This document shows, piece by piece, positions 42,748 to 53,615 of a stretch of DNA of 64,000 bases (position 1 is the stretch's first letter; every line of letters starts with the position of its first letter). A program made the translations under genes and the position numbers. This DNA comes from Delia radicum. Its lineage: Eukaryota > Arthropoda > Insecta > Diptera > Anthomyiidae. The DNA is taken from contig CM037852.1 of NCBI GenBank assembly GCA_021234595.1, forward strand, positions 238,176,687 through 238,240,686, in the 5' to 3' direction. Below the pieces are notes generated by a model. The model had not been told where the DNA came from, made no database searches, and saw nothing but the letters and a program-made list of their open reading frames with translations.

Positions 42748-43566
42748 TTGACCTTTACTAATGAGATTAAACACAAAATTGATACTGGACTTTCCGGACC
42801 AATCTATAGCAAAACCTATAGATATCCTGTTACCCACACTGAAGAAGTGGAAAAACAAATGAATGAAATGCTAGAACAAGGCATCATTAAACATAGTAAT
42901 TCCCCATATAATGCTCCTATATGGATTGTTCCTAAAAAAGAGGACAAAGAAGGTAACAAAGAGTGGCGCATTGTCATTGATTACCGCAAATTAAACCAAG
43001 TCACTAGAGAAGATAAATATCCTATTCCTAGAATTGATGACGTCTTAGATAAACTAGGACGGGCAAATTATTTCTCAACTTTAGATCTAACTAAAGGATT
43101 TTATCAAATAGAAGTAGAACCGAAGGATAGAGAGAAAACTGCTTTTACAACTCACAACGGACATTTTGAATTTGTAAGAATGCCTTTTGGACTGAAAAAT
43201 GCTCCGGCGACATTCCAGAGAATGATGAACAACGTTTTAAGGGAACATATAAATAGGATCTGCGTCGTGTACATGGATGACATTCTGGTCTTCTCAACTT
43301 CACTACAGGAACACATTAATAATTTGGAAAAAATATTTGAAACCTTGAGGAAAGCAAACCTCAAAGTATCTTTAAACAAATCAGATTTCTTAAAAAAAGA
43401 AACCGAATTTTTAGGACACATTGTCACAAAGGATGGCATAAGCCCTAATCCACATAAAATAGACGGCATAAAACGTCAAACTATTCCGAAAACCATTAAG
43501 GAGATACAAAGTTTCCTCGGACTCAGTGGTATTACCGTAAGTTTATACCTGATTATGCGAAGATAG
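42748..43566 (+). pseudogene. Reverse transcriptase of errantivirus-like pol
   Basis: This 272-codon frame is the best preserved part. WIVPKKED and WRIVIDYRKLNQVT start the fingers, YFSTLDLTKGFYQIEV holds the first catalytic aspartate, MPFGLKNAPATFQRMM is the conserved palm block, and VVYMDDILVFS the active site. LGHIVTKDGISPNPHKIDGI and IQSFLGLSG end the thumb. A frameshift follows at about 43530, where the connection domain begins. Confidence 0.88.
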
Positions 43567-44060
43567 CTAAGCCTTTAACAATCCGCCTCAAAAAGGATTC
43601 AATTATCAATGTAAATGATAAGGACTATAAGAAGCTTTCGAAAATTGAAAAACATATTAATGTCAAACATGGTTCTGAAATACCCCGACTTTAATGAAAA
43701 TTTTATTTTAACTACAGATGCAAGTAATTATGCATTAGGCGCGGTTTTATCTCAAAAAAAACGGACCCTTAGCATTTGCATCTAGGACATTAAATAAACA
43801 TGAATGCAACTATTCAACTATAGAAAAAGAATTACTAGCCATAGTATGGGCCGTAAAACAATTTAGACATTACCTATATGGAAGAAAGTTCGATCTCCAA
43901 ACAGATCACAAACCCACTCATATGGTTAGCCAGTCTTAAAGAAACCTAATTCTAAACTTATCCGATGGAAAATCAAACTCAATGAATATGAATTTAATAT
44001 ATCCCATGTACAAGGAAAGGAGAATAAGGTGGCTGACGCACTTTCAAGGATTAGAGAAAC
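43567..44060 (+). pseudogene. RNase H of errantivirus-like pol, broken
   Basis: Blocks lie in several frames: LTTDASNYALGAVLSQ (about 43710), LAFASRTLNKHECNY (about 43767), IEKELLAIVWAVKQF (about 43820), DLQTDHKP (about 43895) and HVQGKENKVADALSRI (about 44005-44052). The order and acidic residues fit the RNase H of Ty3/gypsy pol. At least three frame changes make it inactive. Confidence 0.8.
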
Positions 44061-44673
44061 TAACGTCAATAGGAGGGTGAAAGAAAAGACAATCAGATTA
44101 GGTGAGAATATATGCTCTCTTTGTAATAGAAAATATGCCACAATTAGCTCACTGAATAAACATTTAAGAGATATACACAATAGAGAAGATTTAACAGAGG
44201 AATCTAGGCCAAGAAGAAAATTGGAAGAACCCCACAGAATAACGATGTTAGACAATATTCCTATTATCCCTGATGATGATAACCAAACCATACATTCTGC
44301 CGAAGAGGATAGTATGGACTTATTCAAAACAACCGAGAAATCTTTCCAAAGTTTTTCTAACCAAATTGTCCTTAAAAAGGGGACAGAAAATAATATTGAA
44401 AAGGAAATAGTATTCTCAAACAAAAGAACTACATACAATTATGAAAACTTAAATCCTGAACTAATAGAGCAAATATTAGACCAGATTACAGTCTACAAAT
44501 TAGTAGTTCTTCGTTGTAACAATACCGAAGACTTAATAACACTTCAAGATAAATATAAAGAAAGAAAATCTAATCCAAATAACATTATGGAGACTGATGT
44601 GTTTGTATCTTACGAAAATGTAACGGAAAAAAGTTACGAGGAGATAATAGAAATAATAGCAAAAACATCATAG
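44029..44673 (+). pseudogene. Pol segment between RNase H and integrase, with a C2H2 zinc finger
   Basis: The frame opens at the RNase H end (ADALSRIRE). Residues 29-50 form ICSLCNRKYATISSLNKHLR then DIH, spacing C-x2-C-x12-H-x4-H, a standard C2H2 finger. The next ~160 residues are acidic and low in homology, ending VTEKSYEEIIEIIAKTS. A C2H2 finger here is not part of the RNase H or the HHCC integrase domain, which starts later (about 44680). It could be a lineage-specific insertion in the tether between the two enzymes. The frame is open for 214 codons, so the insertion was tolerated. Confidence 0.65.
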
Positions 44674-44679
44674 ACTTGA

Positions 44680-45712
44680 TAATAATCACCCAGGTATAAC
44701 TAAAACTCATGAGGAATTAAAGAAAATTTATTACTATCCGAATCTGAAAAAGGAAATTACTAAATTCATTAATAACTGTCATATTTGTAACTTTAAGCAC
44801 GAACGAAACCCTATTAAACTACCCTTTGAAAACACGGAAACCCCAACAGAACCTTTTCAAATTTATCATTCGGATATATATTTCATAAACAACCAACAAA
44901 TGTATGTCACTATGATAGACAAATTCACAAAATACGCAATGATCGAAGAGATACCCGACAGATCAACTCTTACACTTATCAAAGCCTACCTGAAATTATT
45001 TATTTTAATGAAGAAACCCAAAAACTTATCCTAGATAACGAAAAGGGATTTAGATCACCACTATTTACTGATTTTTTGGAAAAAACAAAATATTCAATAT
45101 CACTTCACAACACCTAATCGACACACAGGTAATTCTGATATAGAAAGGTTTCATGGATCAATGAATGAACAAATACGAATATTAAAAATTAGAGAAATAG
45201 AAAATGATATTAATCTAAATATAGATTTACCAGTACAAGCCCTAAGCAATTATAATAATTTACTTCACCTCACTACAGGTAAAAAACCTATAGATTTACA
45301 TTTTTCTAATAAAATAAACCTTCAGGAGATATTTAAAAGAATGGAGGATAAGAAAAGGAAAATATGCGAATATAGAAACAGAGATAGAGTGGATAAAAAG
45401 ATAAACTCTAACTATGTGAAGACATACAAGAACAAACTAGATCAGAAAGTAAAGAAAGTTAACGTAAAGAAAACAGACAATAAAAAATACACCAATAATA
45501 ATCAAGAATTTCATAAGGATCAATTCATTAAACAAAAGAATATATTTCCAGATCTTTGGAAGTCCTTATCGATCCTATTGATGATCAACCTAGCTGTAGC
45601 ACAAAAGCTATTAACAGCCGATCTTAAATGGATTCACTATCATCCAAATAGGAGAGATATCCTTAATTCAAAATTACTCGAAAATACATATTCAAAACTG
45701 AAGATTATTTAA
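44680..45712 (+). pseudogene. Integrase of errantivirus-like pol, broken
   Basis: The zinc-binding part reads HPGITKTHEELKKIYYYPNL, then INNCHICNFKH (HHCC). Core residues follow in pieces: HSDIYFINNQQMYVTMIDKF (first D), ILDNEKGFRSP (second D, about 45030) and ERFHGSMNEQIRILK (E, about 45150). The last open frame (45161-45712) is a basic C-terminal part rich in Lys and Asn. It then runs into SLSILLMINLAVAQ, which looks like a signal peptide and may mark the env start. Frameshifts near 44990 and 45110 break it. Confidence 0.75.
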
Positions 45713-46130
45713 CTTACATTAAAACATTGGCTTCAAAATTGCGAACACTAACAGGGACATTCTAACAGATCAGGAAATTAATGACTTTAACATTACATTG
45801 GAAAAAATGGAAACATCGAATTAGATGTTGCGACCCAAAATAAAAACATTATTTTTATAATTAAGGTACCTAACATGAATCAAGACAACTATAAGGAGAT
45901 TGTTATACAACCAATACCTAATTTTAACAAAAAACAATTAACCTTAGTCAATAGAAACTACTTAATGAAAGATAATATAATCTATGAGAAAACTAACAAA
46001 ATATATCTATCTCTACTATTGTAATAATCACAATTATCATAATTTGTATCTACATTTATATCAAAATCCGAAATAGGAATATTAGGCAAAATGGAGTTAC
46101 TATTAACTTACCCTCAATCCCTTTGGGAAC
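45560..46130 (+). pseudogene. env remnant of errantivirus-like element
   Basis: A hydrophobic stretch, LWKSLSILLMINLAVAQ, is compatible with a signal peptide. Near 45890-46000 a short frame reads EIVIQPIPNFNKKQLTLV, and then, in another frame, a strongly hydrophobic IVIITIIIICIYIYI followed by basic residues (about 46015-46075), as expected of a transmembrane anchor with a short cytoplasmic tail. The ectodomain between them is mostly absent, and stops are frequent. The total span is far below that of a complete env, so it is a deletion relic without function. Confidence 0.5.
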
Positions 46131-46154
46131 CGGGCAAGCATCTTCGTCTGGGGG

Positions 46155-46577
46155 TGTTATATCAACTCACTCTAAGAACGAGCAAAAACTCCCTTTTGAA
46201 TAATTATATTAAGTATTCTGACAAACTGTCCTAGGTATGTATTTTTAAGTCTTATCGCATAAGGAAAAAACCCACGATTAATAATAATAACCAGATATAT
46301 TTTTAAGTGTTATCACATAAGAGAAAAACCCATGATTAGTATTGTAATCTTTTAGTACCTTTCTTATGAAACATAATAAAGATCTAATTATGTGTTAGGG
46401 AAAAACAACAGCACCGATAAACAATTATCTACCTGTGTTTGTTATCAGGATAACACATTTATTATGTAGAGCATAAATAGTATAAATAGAGAAACAATTC
46501 ATTTTAATAAACAGTTCTGATAATACTACGGAGAAAGAAACAAACGTTTTTTTTTATTTTATATCAGGATTCAAAAT
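46155..46577 (+). repeat. 3' LTR, errantivirus-like element
   Basis: It matches the 5' LTR with a few small indels (TTTATCAGG against TTATCAGG, GAAAAGAAAC against GAAAGAAAC, and T-run length). A GGGGG purine run just before it, in CGTCTGGGGG, is the likely end of the polypurine tract. Confidence 0.85.
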
Positions 46578-47599
46578 TCTATTAAATGGAATTTAAATTC
46601 CATCACATAACAGTTTTTTTGTGCGTTTCTGTATTATGATAATGCTAACTAATCTACCTCAAACTCCTAGAAGTAACAGCACGATTTTGGTGACTTTATT
46701 TATGTAGAAGATACTAAATATTTACATGTTGGAGTGGTTGAACCCAGTCAACAGTTGTTTTCTTGTTAAAGTTTTCATTTCAATCACAATATACTATAAT
46801 GTCAATAATATTTTTGTTTCCATCCTTTCTTTTTTAACACAATAGATCCAAATAAATATATTTCAAGTGCAAAAAACACCTTTTGTTTATGACAAAGAGA
46901 TGATGATCCCAAAAGATTACTCTGTATTGCATACTCCAAGGTAAGAACAGAGTGTTCAACAACAAAAAGAAAATAATCACAATACCCACATGTCTGTACC
47001 AAAAACAGAAAAAAAAATTCCAAAAACCAACCAGGGAAATTAATATTTAGTCAAACCATTCATACGTGTCATTGTTATAGAGCAACTGTTATGGGCCAAA
47101 GATTTCAAAAAGTGTTTTCCCAGTGCTATCCAGTCAGAAATTGCCAACGGCTCAAAAGTATAACAACTGGAAAAGTATTTACTTTATAAAAATGATGATG
47201 CTTTGTTTAAAAAAGTTTGCTGGCGGAAGGTTTGGAGTTCGATCCCCGTTCCAGGCATACATTTTTTTTGTGATTTTTTATACTTTTTAATTAATATTTT
47301 TTTAATATAAATTCGATTTTTATGTTTCTATAAAAGCTCTTTTAGGACCAACTTTTTTTTTTTGTTTCCTCAACTTTTATTGGTTTCCGCTAAACCTTAT
47401 GCCATTGCTGACATATTTAATCAAACAATTGTTACCCAGCAGATATCATTCACTTACGTTTTAAATACATGGGTGGGCATCGTTAAATAAACTTCACATT
47501 AATCCTAAAAGTCAAAATGTCTTATCGTATCAAAAAAATACCATCGACAAAAAAAATACCCACTGATATCGCTGACATATTAGGTAACCAAAAAATTTA
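46578..47599. other. AT-rich DNA; a lone box-B-like motif
   Basis: At 47231-47247 GGAGTTCGATCCCCG is close to a tRNA T-arm/box B. It is followed by TTCCAGGCA and a T-run, so it could be the 3' half of a tRNA-derived sequence; I see no matching box A. The rest is AT-rich, with nothing supported. Confidence 0.35.
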
Positions 47600-47609
47600 A
47601 ATTGTTGAA

Positions 47610-48095
47610 TCTGCAAGGAATCTCGGTATCATATTTGATAAGGACCTTAGGTGGAATACACACATAAATGCTGCAACCGGAAATACTTTTGCTATGCTAC
47701 GAACTCTTTACCAAACTCAACATTTGCCACCAGTACATATTCGGAAACTTCTTGTTAAAAGTTTTGTAATGCCCAAACTGCTTTATGGCTGTGAAATTTT
47801 TTCTAGCTGTGATTCTGTTGATACCAAAAACCTTAATGTAGCTTTCAATGCTTTTATACGATACGTTTATGGACTTCAACGATATGATGGTACATCGCAG
47901 TATTCTAAATATTTATATGGCGTAAGTTTTGGTGACTTGTTTAAGATAAAGACTTTAATTTTCTTACACAAGACAATATATACCAAAGAGCCGGATTACC
48001 TATATAGACGTATGCGGTTTACTTCATTTGTAAGAGGGAAGGCATTAATATATACCCTACGCCGTAGTTTAAATTCTGATTGGTACTTTTTAATA
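47610..48095 (+). pseudogene. Post-RT (thumb) region of the non-LTR ORF2, first part
   Basis: SARNLGIIFDKDLRWNTHIN, then AMLRTLYQTQHLPPVHIRKL, SFVMPKLLYGCEIF and FNAFIRYVYGLQRYD read as the C-terminal half of a Jockey/CR1-type ORF2: LGxxFDxxLxW, then a LLYGCE and RYVYGL signature. It ends LRRSLNSDWYFLI at the insertion point. The RT core itself is absent because of 5' truncation. No stop lies within this part. Confidence 0.8.
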
Positions 48096-48233
48096 GGTTA
48101 GGTTAGGTCGAAAAGAGGATTCCCTAATCAGAAAAGAGGATTCCCTAATCCGACTCAAGTCCCTCAGGACTTACACTTAAGCCGGAATGTCGTCTAGTTG
48201 TGCGCTCTAAACAATCGGTCCTATATTACATTC

Positions 48234-48566
48234 CTACCCCAGGAACTCCGTCGCAGTGACGAAATTCCACAACTTCTTCCATCCTATGCCCCTAAGATGC
48301 CCCAATGTGGATGTTGGGTCACTGAATAGTATTTCGACCCGGATCCCGGCAAATGCCTGGCATTCACAGAGATAGTGTTCCAAGGTCTCCTCGTCCTCCC
48401 CACAGGCCCTAAGCACTCTCGAGTCCGCCCTACCAATACGGTGGAGATGGGCACTTAGTGTCGAGTGTCCCGTGAGGATTTCCATCAAAAGACTCAGTTT
48501 CCTCCTACTGAGATTCAGAATATCCCTCGTCCTGTCCTTGTCCGGGTTTCCCCAGAGAATACCCAT
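48234..48566 (-). pseudogene. R1-clade ORF2 C-terminal segment with zinc knuckle
   Basis: LSRRKLSLLMEILTGHSTLS, then RACGEDEETLEHYLCECQAF. The knuckle has the usual spacing, but its first two-cysteine pair is reduced (RVLRACGEDEE). It stops shortly before the tail. Confidence 0.75.
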
Positions 48567-48769
48567 GGCCCCAGAGAATACCCGAGGTCCAACACCAGCA
48601 TTCTCCAGATGGTCCCATGCATGGTGTTAGCCCAATCCACCAGCTCCGCCTTGAGAGCTCGAAAAGGTTTAGCGTTCCCCAAAGTGACTAACTCCAGGGA
48701 AGATCCTACCCTATCCAAATCATTAGAAATTTCGTTTCCCGCTATACCACAGTGTCCATCACCCATATA

Positions 48770-49030
48770 ATCTCAATGCGGCCCCTTTACACCTGAGTAT
48801 CGTCATTGATCCCACAGAGTCAGTAGATAGAGCCCGGATAGCCGCTTGGCTATCCGTGAAAATCACAATATCACCGTAATCGCTATGACCTCCGCCTATA
48901 GTACGGTATTATGGTCAGGAAGACGGAAGCATTTGCGTACATTGAAGCCAGCGTCACAGAAGCCCAGACCCGTTTTCCCATCCAGTTTCGATCCATCCGT
49001 GTAAAAGTGGATCCCCGGGTGGTTTCCCAA
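48770..49030 (-). pseudogene. R1-clade RNase H, degraded
   Basis: FYTDGSKLDGKTGLGFCDAG (about 48990) keeps the first catalytic aspartate. FTDSQAAIRALSTDS (about 48850) keeps the second acidic block. A stop sits where the QAE block should be (VL-stop-AEVIAI), and GHCGIAGNEISNDLDRVG (about 48750) carries the final GNE...D region. Frameshifts separate them. Confidence 0.75.
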
Positions 49031-49144
49031 GAAGGTCCCATTTAACCATGGTTCCCTGTCGGGGATTAACGTGTCACAGAGCGTCGTGACCGACCTCTCT
49101 GAAATCCTGTCGCAGTCCCATTCTGGGACGCAATACCCTGGCAG

Positions 49145-49450
49145 CTAGTCCAAAATAGTACGGTGCCCGGTAATATGGCCATTAATGTCCCCTTCCCCGG
49201 TAGCCCTCAGCCACATCATAGTCAATGCGGCCTCGTACTTCACCTGTACCTCAATTGGGCGAATTGATAGAATAGTCTCGACAGCCATAGTAGATGCGGT
49301 TTTCATTGCGCCACTAATGCCCAAACAGCATAGGCGCTGTACCTCCTGCAATAGTCCCACATACGATCCAAATCTCATCGATGTCCACCATACTACAGAT
49401 GCGTACGTCAGTATAGGTCTCACGACGCTAATATATAGCCAGTGTGCCAT
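49145..49450 (-). pseudogene. R1-clade ORF2, post-RT segment
   Basis: WLYISVVRPILTYASVVWWT, LLQEVQRLCCLGISGAMKTA and VETILSIRPIEVQVKYEAAL are the conserved C-terminal RT region of R1-clade elements (VxPxLxYAxxVWW, then LxxVQRxxxLxxxGA). It runs into degraded sequence toward the RNase H. Confidence 0.82.
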
Positions 49451-50814
49451 CCTGGGATTCAGACCCCATTTAGATCATATTTCCCTTCTACAGACGGCCC
49501 ACGATATGTGGGCCCTCTTCACCCTTTCCTCAATATGGTCCCTCCAGGATAGTTTCCTATCAACAACAACTCCCAGATACTTGCACTTTTAATAAGCGCT
49601 GAACATCATTGGAACTCTCTACCCTTTAGTACTCAATTAATAGGCAACGCTTTACAATTTAAAAATAAACTTTTCTCGAGCTCTTAAAATTTGTGTATCA
49701 ATTAAAATGTACAATATTTTAAAAGTTTTGTTTGTTTTATAATTTTATTTTTTTATATTTTTTAGGTTCTATTTTATTTATGTTATAATTATATTGTAAT
49801 ATCTAAATTTTCAATAATTTATATTTTACGAAACGATTATATCATTATAAGATCACATGCTGTAATTTAATAGATTAATCTCGTTGTATGTGATATTTCA
49901 ATTAAATAAATAAATACATTAAAAAAAATTTCAGAAAATATTGGTTTTAACAACCATCTATTTCATGGTTTTAACAATGTTTCGGCATGTCTGGAAATGT
50001 TGTGTCCCCAGTGCTTCTTGGACACTTTTTGAACATGTGGACCTTTTTGTTGGGAAAGCACTTGTTGGCATCACTTTTGCACCACTTGTTAAAGTGCCTC
50101 GCATGCGGTGGTCTTTTTGTTTTTCTCGGACTGGGTTATTTCTAAAGCCAGGTATAAAAAAAATTATACGAAATGAAGAACGATTTCACTGTGATCCCGA
50201 ATCCATTTTATTTTTATATAAAAAAAAAAAACATAAAAATCGAACCACTCAATGTAAATTAAAATCGACTTGTTGAAATCAACAAAATTTTTTGCTGGAT
50301 CTACGTAGATTAAAAAAAATAAAAAATTTATATATATATTGAATGGAGACCTTCCCTGAAGTAATATGTATATTAGACTGGCCATAGCGTTATATAGAAA
50401 AATTAAAAAATGTTAAATCCAAAAGTTTTCGCACTGAAAAATATGAGGTTGGGGATAACAATAATTATGCATATTTAAAATTTTTTTTTTTTTAGTTCCG
50501 TATACATCCGGGTTGAGCCCAAAGTTTTATTATATTACCCATTGATCACCGTTTCTAAAAACTTTGTGCTATTAGCGACCAGAGAATGACAAAATTATTA
50601 TAATGAGTACTCTTTAAGTATTAGTGTTAAAACATGTATGAATAAGACATAATTTAATTTAAACCATTCTCATACCCAACATATTCATACCAACTGCAAG
50701 TGAAACAACTACAAGTATGGATAGTTGATAAGTGATCGTATACTCAAGTAAAGTTGTGTTGAGTATGAAGGAATCCAGGGATCTCGCGGAAAAATCCATT
50801 TCGTTGATGATCGA

Positions 50815-52435
50815 ATGTTAGTAAGCATGGATAAATGCCGCATCAGTGATCGCGATGCAATGCATTTAACATCTGCTACAATTACAGCCGTCTTGCGGAA
50901 GTTTCAGGAAATGAAACCTGACTTGAACGACATAAAAGTGGAAGATTTCGTCTTTAACCGAACATCGTTTCAAATAATGCGAAAGGAATATCGCCGCAGA
51001 CAAGCGAAACAGATCATAGATGAATTCAAGGTACATAATTAATAATTAAATATAAATAAATATCTTGAAGGTAATTAACATAATATTTAATTTCAACATA
51101 GATTCCTGAAGTATTTGTCTTGCATTGGGACGGTAAAATGCTTCCAGATATGAAAGGCAGATATGAAGGCAGAGAACGAAGAGAAAACTCCTTGGCATTG
51201 CGAAGCTTGAAGAATCTTGTGGTGAAAATATTGCTGAAGGCATTGAAAAATTCTTACGCAAATGGAAGATTGATAACTTAGTGCAAATTGTGGCTTTTGA
51301 CACCACATCTTCAAACACTAGTATTGAAAGAGGCTCAGCATATTTGATTGAAAGTAAATTGGGTCGCGATTTACTTTTTCTACCGTGTCGCCATCATATC
51401 AGCGAATTGCTTATTAAAGCTGTGTTTGAGTTAAATTTCGGAAAAACATCAGCACCAGAAGTCACTCTCTTTAATCGTTTTTCAAAAAACTGGAAAAATA
51501 TGAATATCAATTCTTTCAAGAGTGGAGTATTGGATGAAGCAGTGCAAAAAAACTTAACAGCAGACGAAATAGAGACGCACAAGAACTTTTGCCTTGAGGC
51601 GTTGAAATCTCATTATGTACGAGCCGATTATAAGGAGTTGTTGCAACTTTCGCTCATATTTCTTGGTAAGGAAGTAACAAATTTTACGCAGTTGCGTTTG
51701 CCTGGCGCAACAATTCATGCAAGGTTTATGTCCAAAGCTATATACTGCTATAAGATTTTTTTGCTTCGCGAACAATTCAAGATGACATCCTCCGAACTGA
51801 AAAACATTTGAAACATTTGCATTTTCTTGACGCGTATTTATGTTTCTTATTGGTTCGGATGCGTTAACGCTGTATCTGCACCGCGCCAAGATTTGCAATT
51901 CATTAAAGACGCTATTTCATATTTCGATCTAAATGTTTCAAATGCCTTATTGTCAAAAATCAAAAACCATTTATGGAATTTATCCGAAGAGGCGGTTGCT
52001 CTTGGATTTTTCGATGAAATGATATCTATTGAAGTGAAACGGAAAATGGTTGAAGCTCTTGGCAATCATGATGACGAAAATGACGAAGTTATTCCGAAAA
52101 GATTAAACTTAACGCTGGAACAAGTGAAATCGTTTGAAAATAAGGATGTAAGTTCTTTCGTCACTCCTCGCACCAAGCGTTTTTTCCATCGTTTACAAAT
52201 CGATGTGACATTTTTTGAATTGGATCCATCAATTTGGAAGGATCAAGAAGAATACTGCACCGCAAAACGAATATGCCAACACTTAACTGTTGTAAATGAC
52301 CCGGCAGAAAGAGCAATAAAATTAATTACAGATTTCAATCGGGCATTGACATACGACGAAGAGGATAATCAGTATTTGCTTCAAGTTGTGGAGCACTACA
52401 GAAAAAACTTTTCATCCCACAAAAAATCTTCATGA
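50815..52435 (+). pseudogene. hAT-like transposase, two exons, frameshifted
   Basis: Exon 1 (50815-51030) has MDKCRISDRDAMHLTSATIT and RRQAKQIIDEFK. Exon 2 restarts with IPEVFVLHWDGKMLPDMKG (first catalytic Asp candidate). After a frameshift at about 51185 it continues LVQIVAFDTTSSNT (second Asp), FLPCRHHISELL (a C-x-x-H like that following the second Asp in hAT enzymes), and, in 51827-52435 after a stop, NDPAERAIKLITDFN (final Glu, similar to hAT's ER block) and DNQYLLQVVEHYRKNF near the C-terminus. The family matches uncharacterised arthropod transposases I remember. The hAT label rests mainly on the 8-bp TSD and these spacings. Confidence 0.7.
51031..51101 (+). other. Probable 71-bp intron in the hAT-like transposase
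   Basis: GTACATAATTAATAATTAAA begins it and TTTAATTTCAACATAG ends it. Removing it joins EFK to IPEVFVLHWD without losing conserved residues, and the interval is AT-rich with stops. GT-AG ends and size fit a short insect intron. Confidence 0.75.
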
Positions 52436-52816
52436 GTATAATATTATCAACAATAAAAAAAAATTAAAAATTCATCTATTTTTGGAACTTTGGTTTAGGG
52501 TATTCCGGGCAAGTTTATCCGCAGTTTATCTGCAGACTATTTCTGCTCGTTGGAAAGGTAATTATCATAGGTATTGAAGAAATTCAGATGGGAACAAACA
52601 GTCAGATTTTGTTGTTATTCAAATATAAACAGGAACAAAAATAGTGATGAATGGGTAATGTACTAAATGTTTGGGCTCAACCCGGAGGTACTCGGAACTA
52701 AAAAAAAAAAATTTTTAAATATGCATAATTATTTTTATCCCCAACCTCACATTTTTCAGTGCGAAAAATTGAACTTTTCAAAAAAAATTTTCCACTATGG
52801 CCACTCTAATGTATAT

Positions 52817-53615
52817 ATTTTTTTATTTACAGTTATATTATTTTTTTTGTTTTATATACATCGAGATTATTTTTATGTTATTTTTAAATTTATAACGAGC
52901 TTTCAACCTCCGTATATTTATAAAACTAAAACAAATCAAACATATTAGCTAGGTTTGATACTAGTATTTCGATCTGGCTAAAGATGTTATCAGAACCCGA
53001 ATACTTATTGTAATTGTCAATAGAAAAAATTTAATTAGTTATATTTACATAACTATAAAGTTAATAAATAATTTTTTTTTCAACATTAGTTAATTAAAAT
53101 TCAATAAAATATGTTTTTTATATAAAAAAAAATCATGCTTTTTTGCTAAAAAAATGCTGTGGTTCCCACAACTGCATAAGGCGTATCTTTGCTGTTTTTT
53201 GCCCACGCAACATACGAAGATTTTTTTAACTTTTGTTACACAGTGGACTGGTTAAACACATAAATTTTTAATTTTAAGAATTTATATTATTTAACTGATT
53301 GTTTATATTATTTGTTAACCAAAAAAAAAAAAAAAATTAAAAACTTTTTGAGAAATAATGAGTTACAAGTGAGTACACAAGTTGAAATTTCTAACCAAAT
53401 ATTTTAAAATAAAAATTGCCTTAAAAATAAAGTTTTTGTTTAAGGTCTTCATATGCATTTGTGTAGAAGGTTTGTATTATTTTGCAAATGTTACAGTACT
53501 ATCATACCAAGTACGCATTTATTTTAGAACAAACAAGGAGGGTCTCCTAAGAACCTTCATTCGATTTTAATCAAATTTGCATTTAATTATTACAAAAAAA
53601 AAAAATTTTAAATAA
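52817..53615. other. Inverted-duplication arm sequence without recognised genes
   Basis: AT-rich and matched in the right arm at about 62430-63220. I recognise no feature beyond that. Confidence 0.5.

Larger units (their letters stand above)
40573..46577 (+). mobile_element. Errantivirus-like gypsy retrotransposon, decayed
   Basis: Two LTRs of about 428 and 423 bp enclose gag, protease, RT, RNase H, integrase and an env remnant, in Ty3/gypsy order. The primer site TGGCGCAGTCGGTAGGAT follows the 5' LTR and is of the tRNA-Ser type used by 17.6/297-like elements. The coding region has at least eight frameshifts or stops, so this copy is inactive, although the LTRs still agree closely apart from a few indels. 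The left flank is in the gap, so a target duplication cannot be tested. Confidence 0.9.
48096..49584 (-). mobile_element. Nested R1-clade non-LTR insertion, (CCTAA)n tail
   Basis: ACTTTT(T)AATA flanks both ends (48085-48095 and 49585-49594), a 10-11-bp target duplication. On the minus strand the element starts in the post-RT region and ends in a CCTAACC tail at 48096-48107. It is GC-rich, unlike its host element. A 20-base unit, GAAAAGAGGATTCCCTAATC, is repeated in tandem near its tail (48109-48150). Confidence 0.85.
47600..49917 (+). mobile_element. 5'-truncated non-LTR element (Jockey/CR1-like), split by a nested insertion
   Basis: The first part (47600-48095) and second part (49595-49917) belong to one element. 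The frame that stops at 48095 picks up in phase at 49595 once the inserted element and one target-site copy are removed. The tail is (AAAT)n-like at about 49895-49910. The 3' end from 49611 onward is repeated, inverted, at 63700-64000. Confidence 0.8.
50374..52808 (+). mobile_element. hAT-like DNA transposon, 2435 bp, with long TIRs and 8-bp TSD
   Basis: The ends are TAGACTGGCCATAG and, inverted, TAGAGTGGCCATAG. The inverted repeats continue for about 170 bp at each end (GAGGTTGGGGATAA, TAATTATGCATATTTAAAA, CCGGGTTGAGCCCAAA). ATGTATAT occurs at 50366-50373 and 52809-52816. The right arm of the inverted duplication (near 63220) has a single ATGTATAT at the same place, which proves the boundaries. 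An 8-bp duplication is typical of hAT elements. The transposase inside has one clear frameshift, and a stop occurs near 51811, so it is probably dead though recent. Confidence 0.9.

Noticed and set aside
52953..53010. Possible further hammerhead (ATCAGAAC-like words on the minus strand)
   Set aside because: The words resemble part of family A, but GAAA and stem II are missing.
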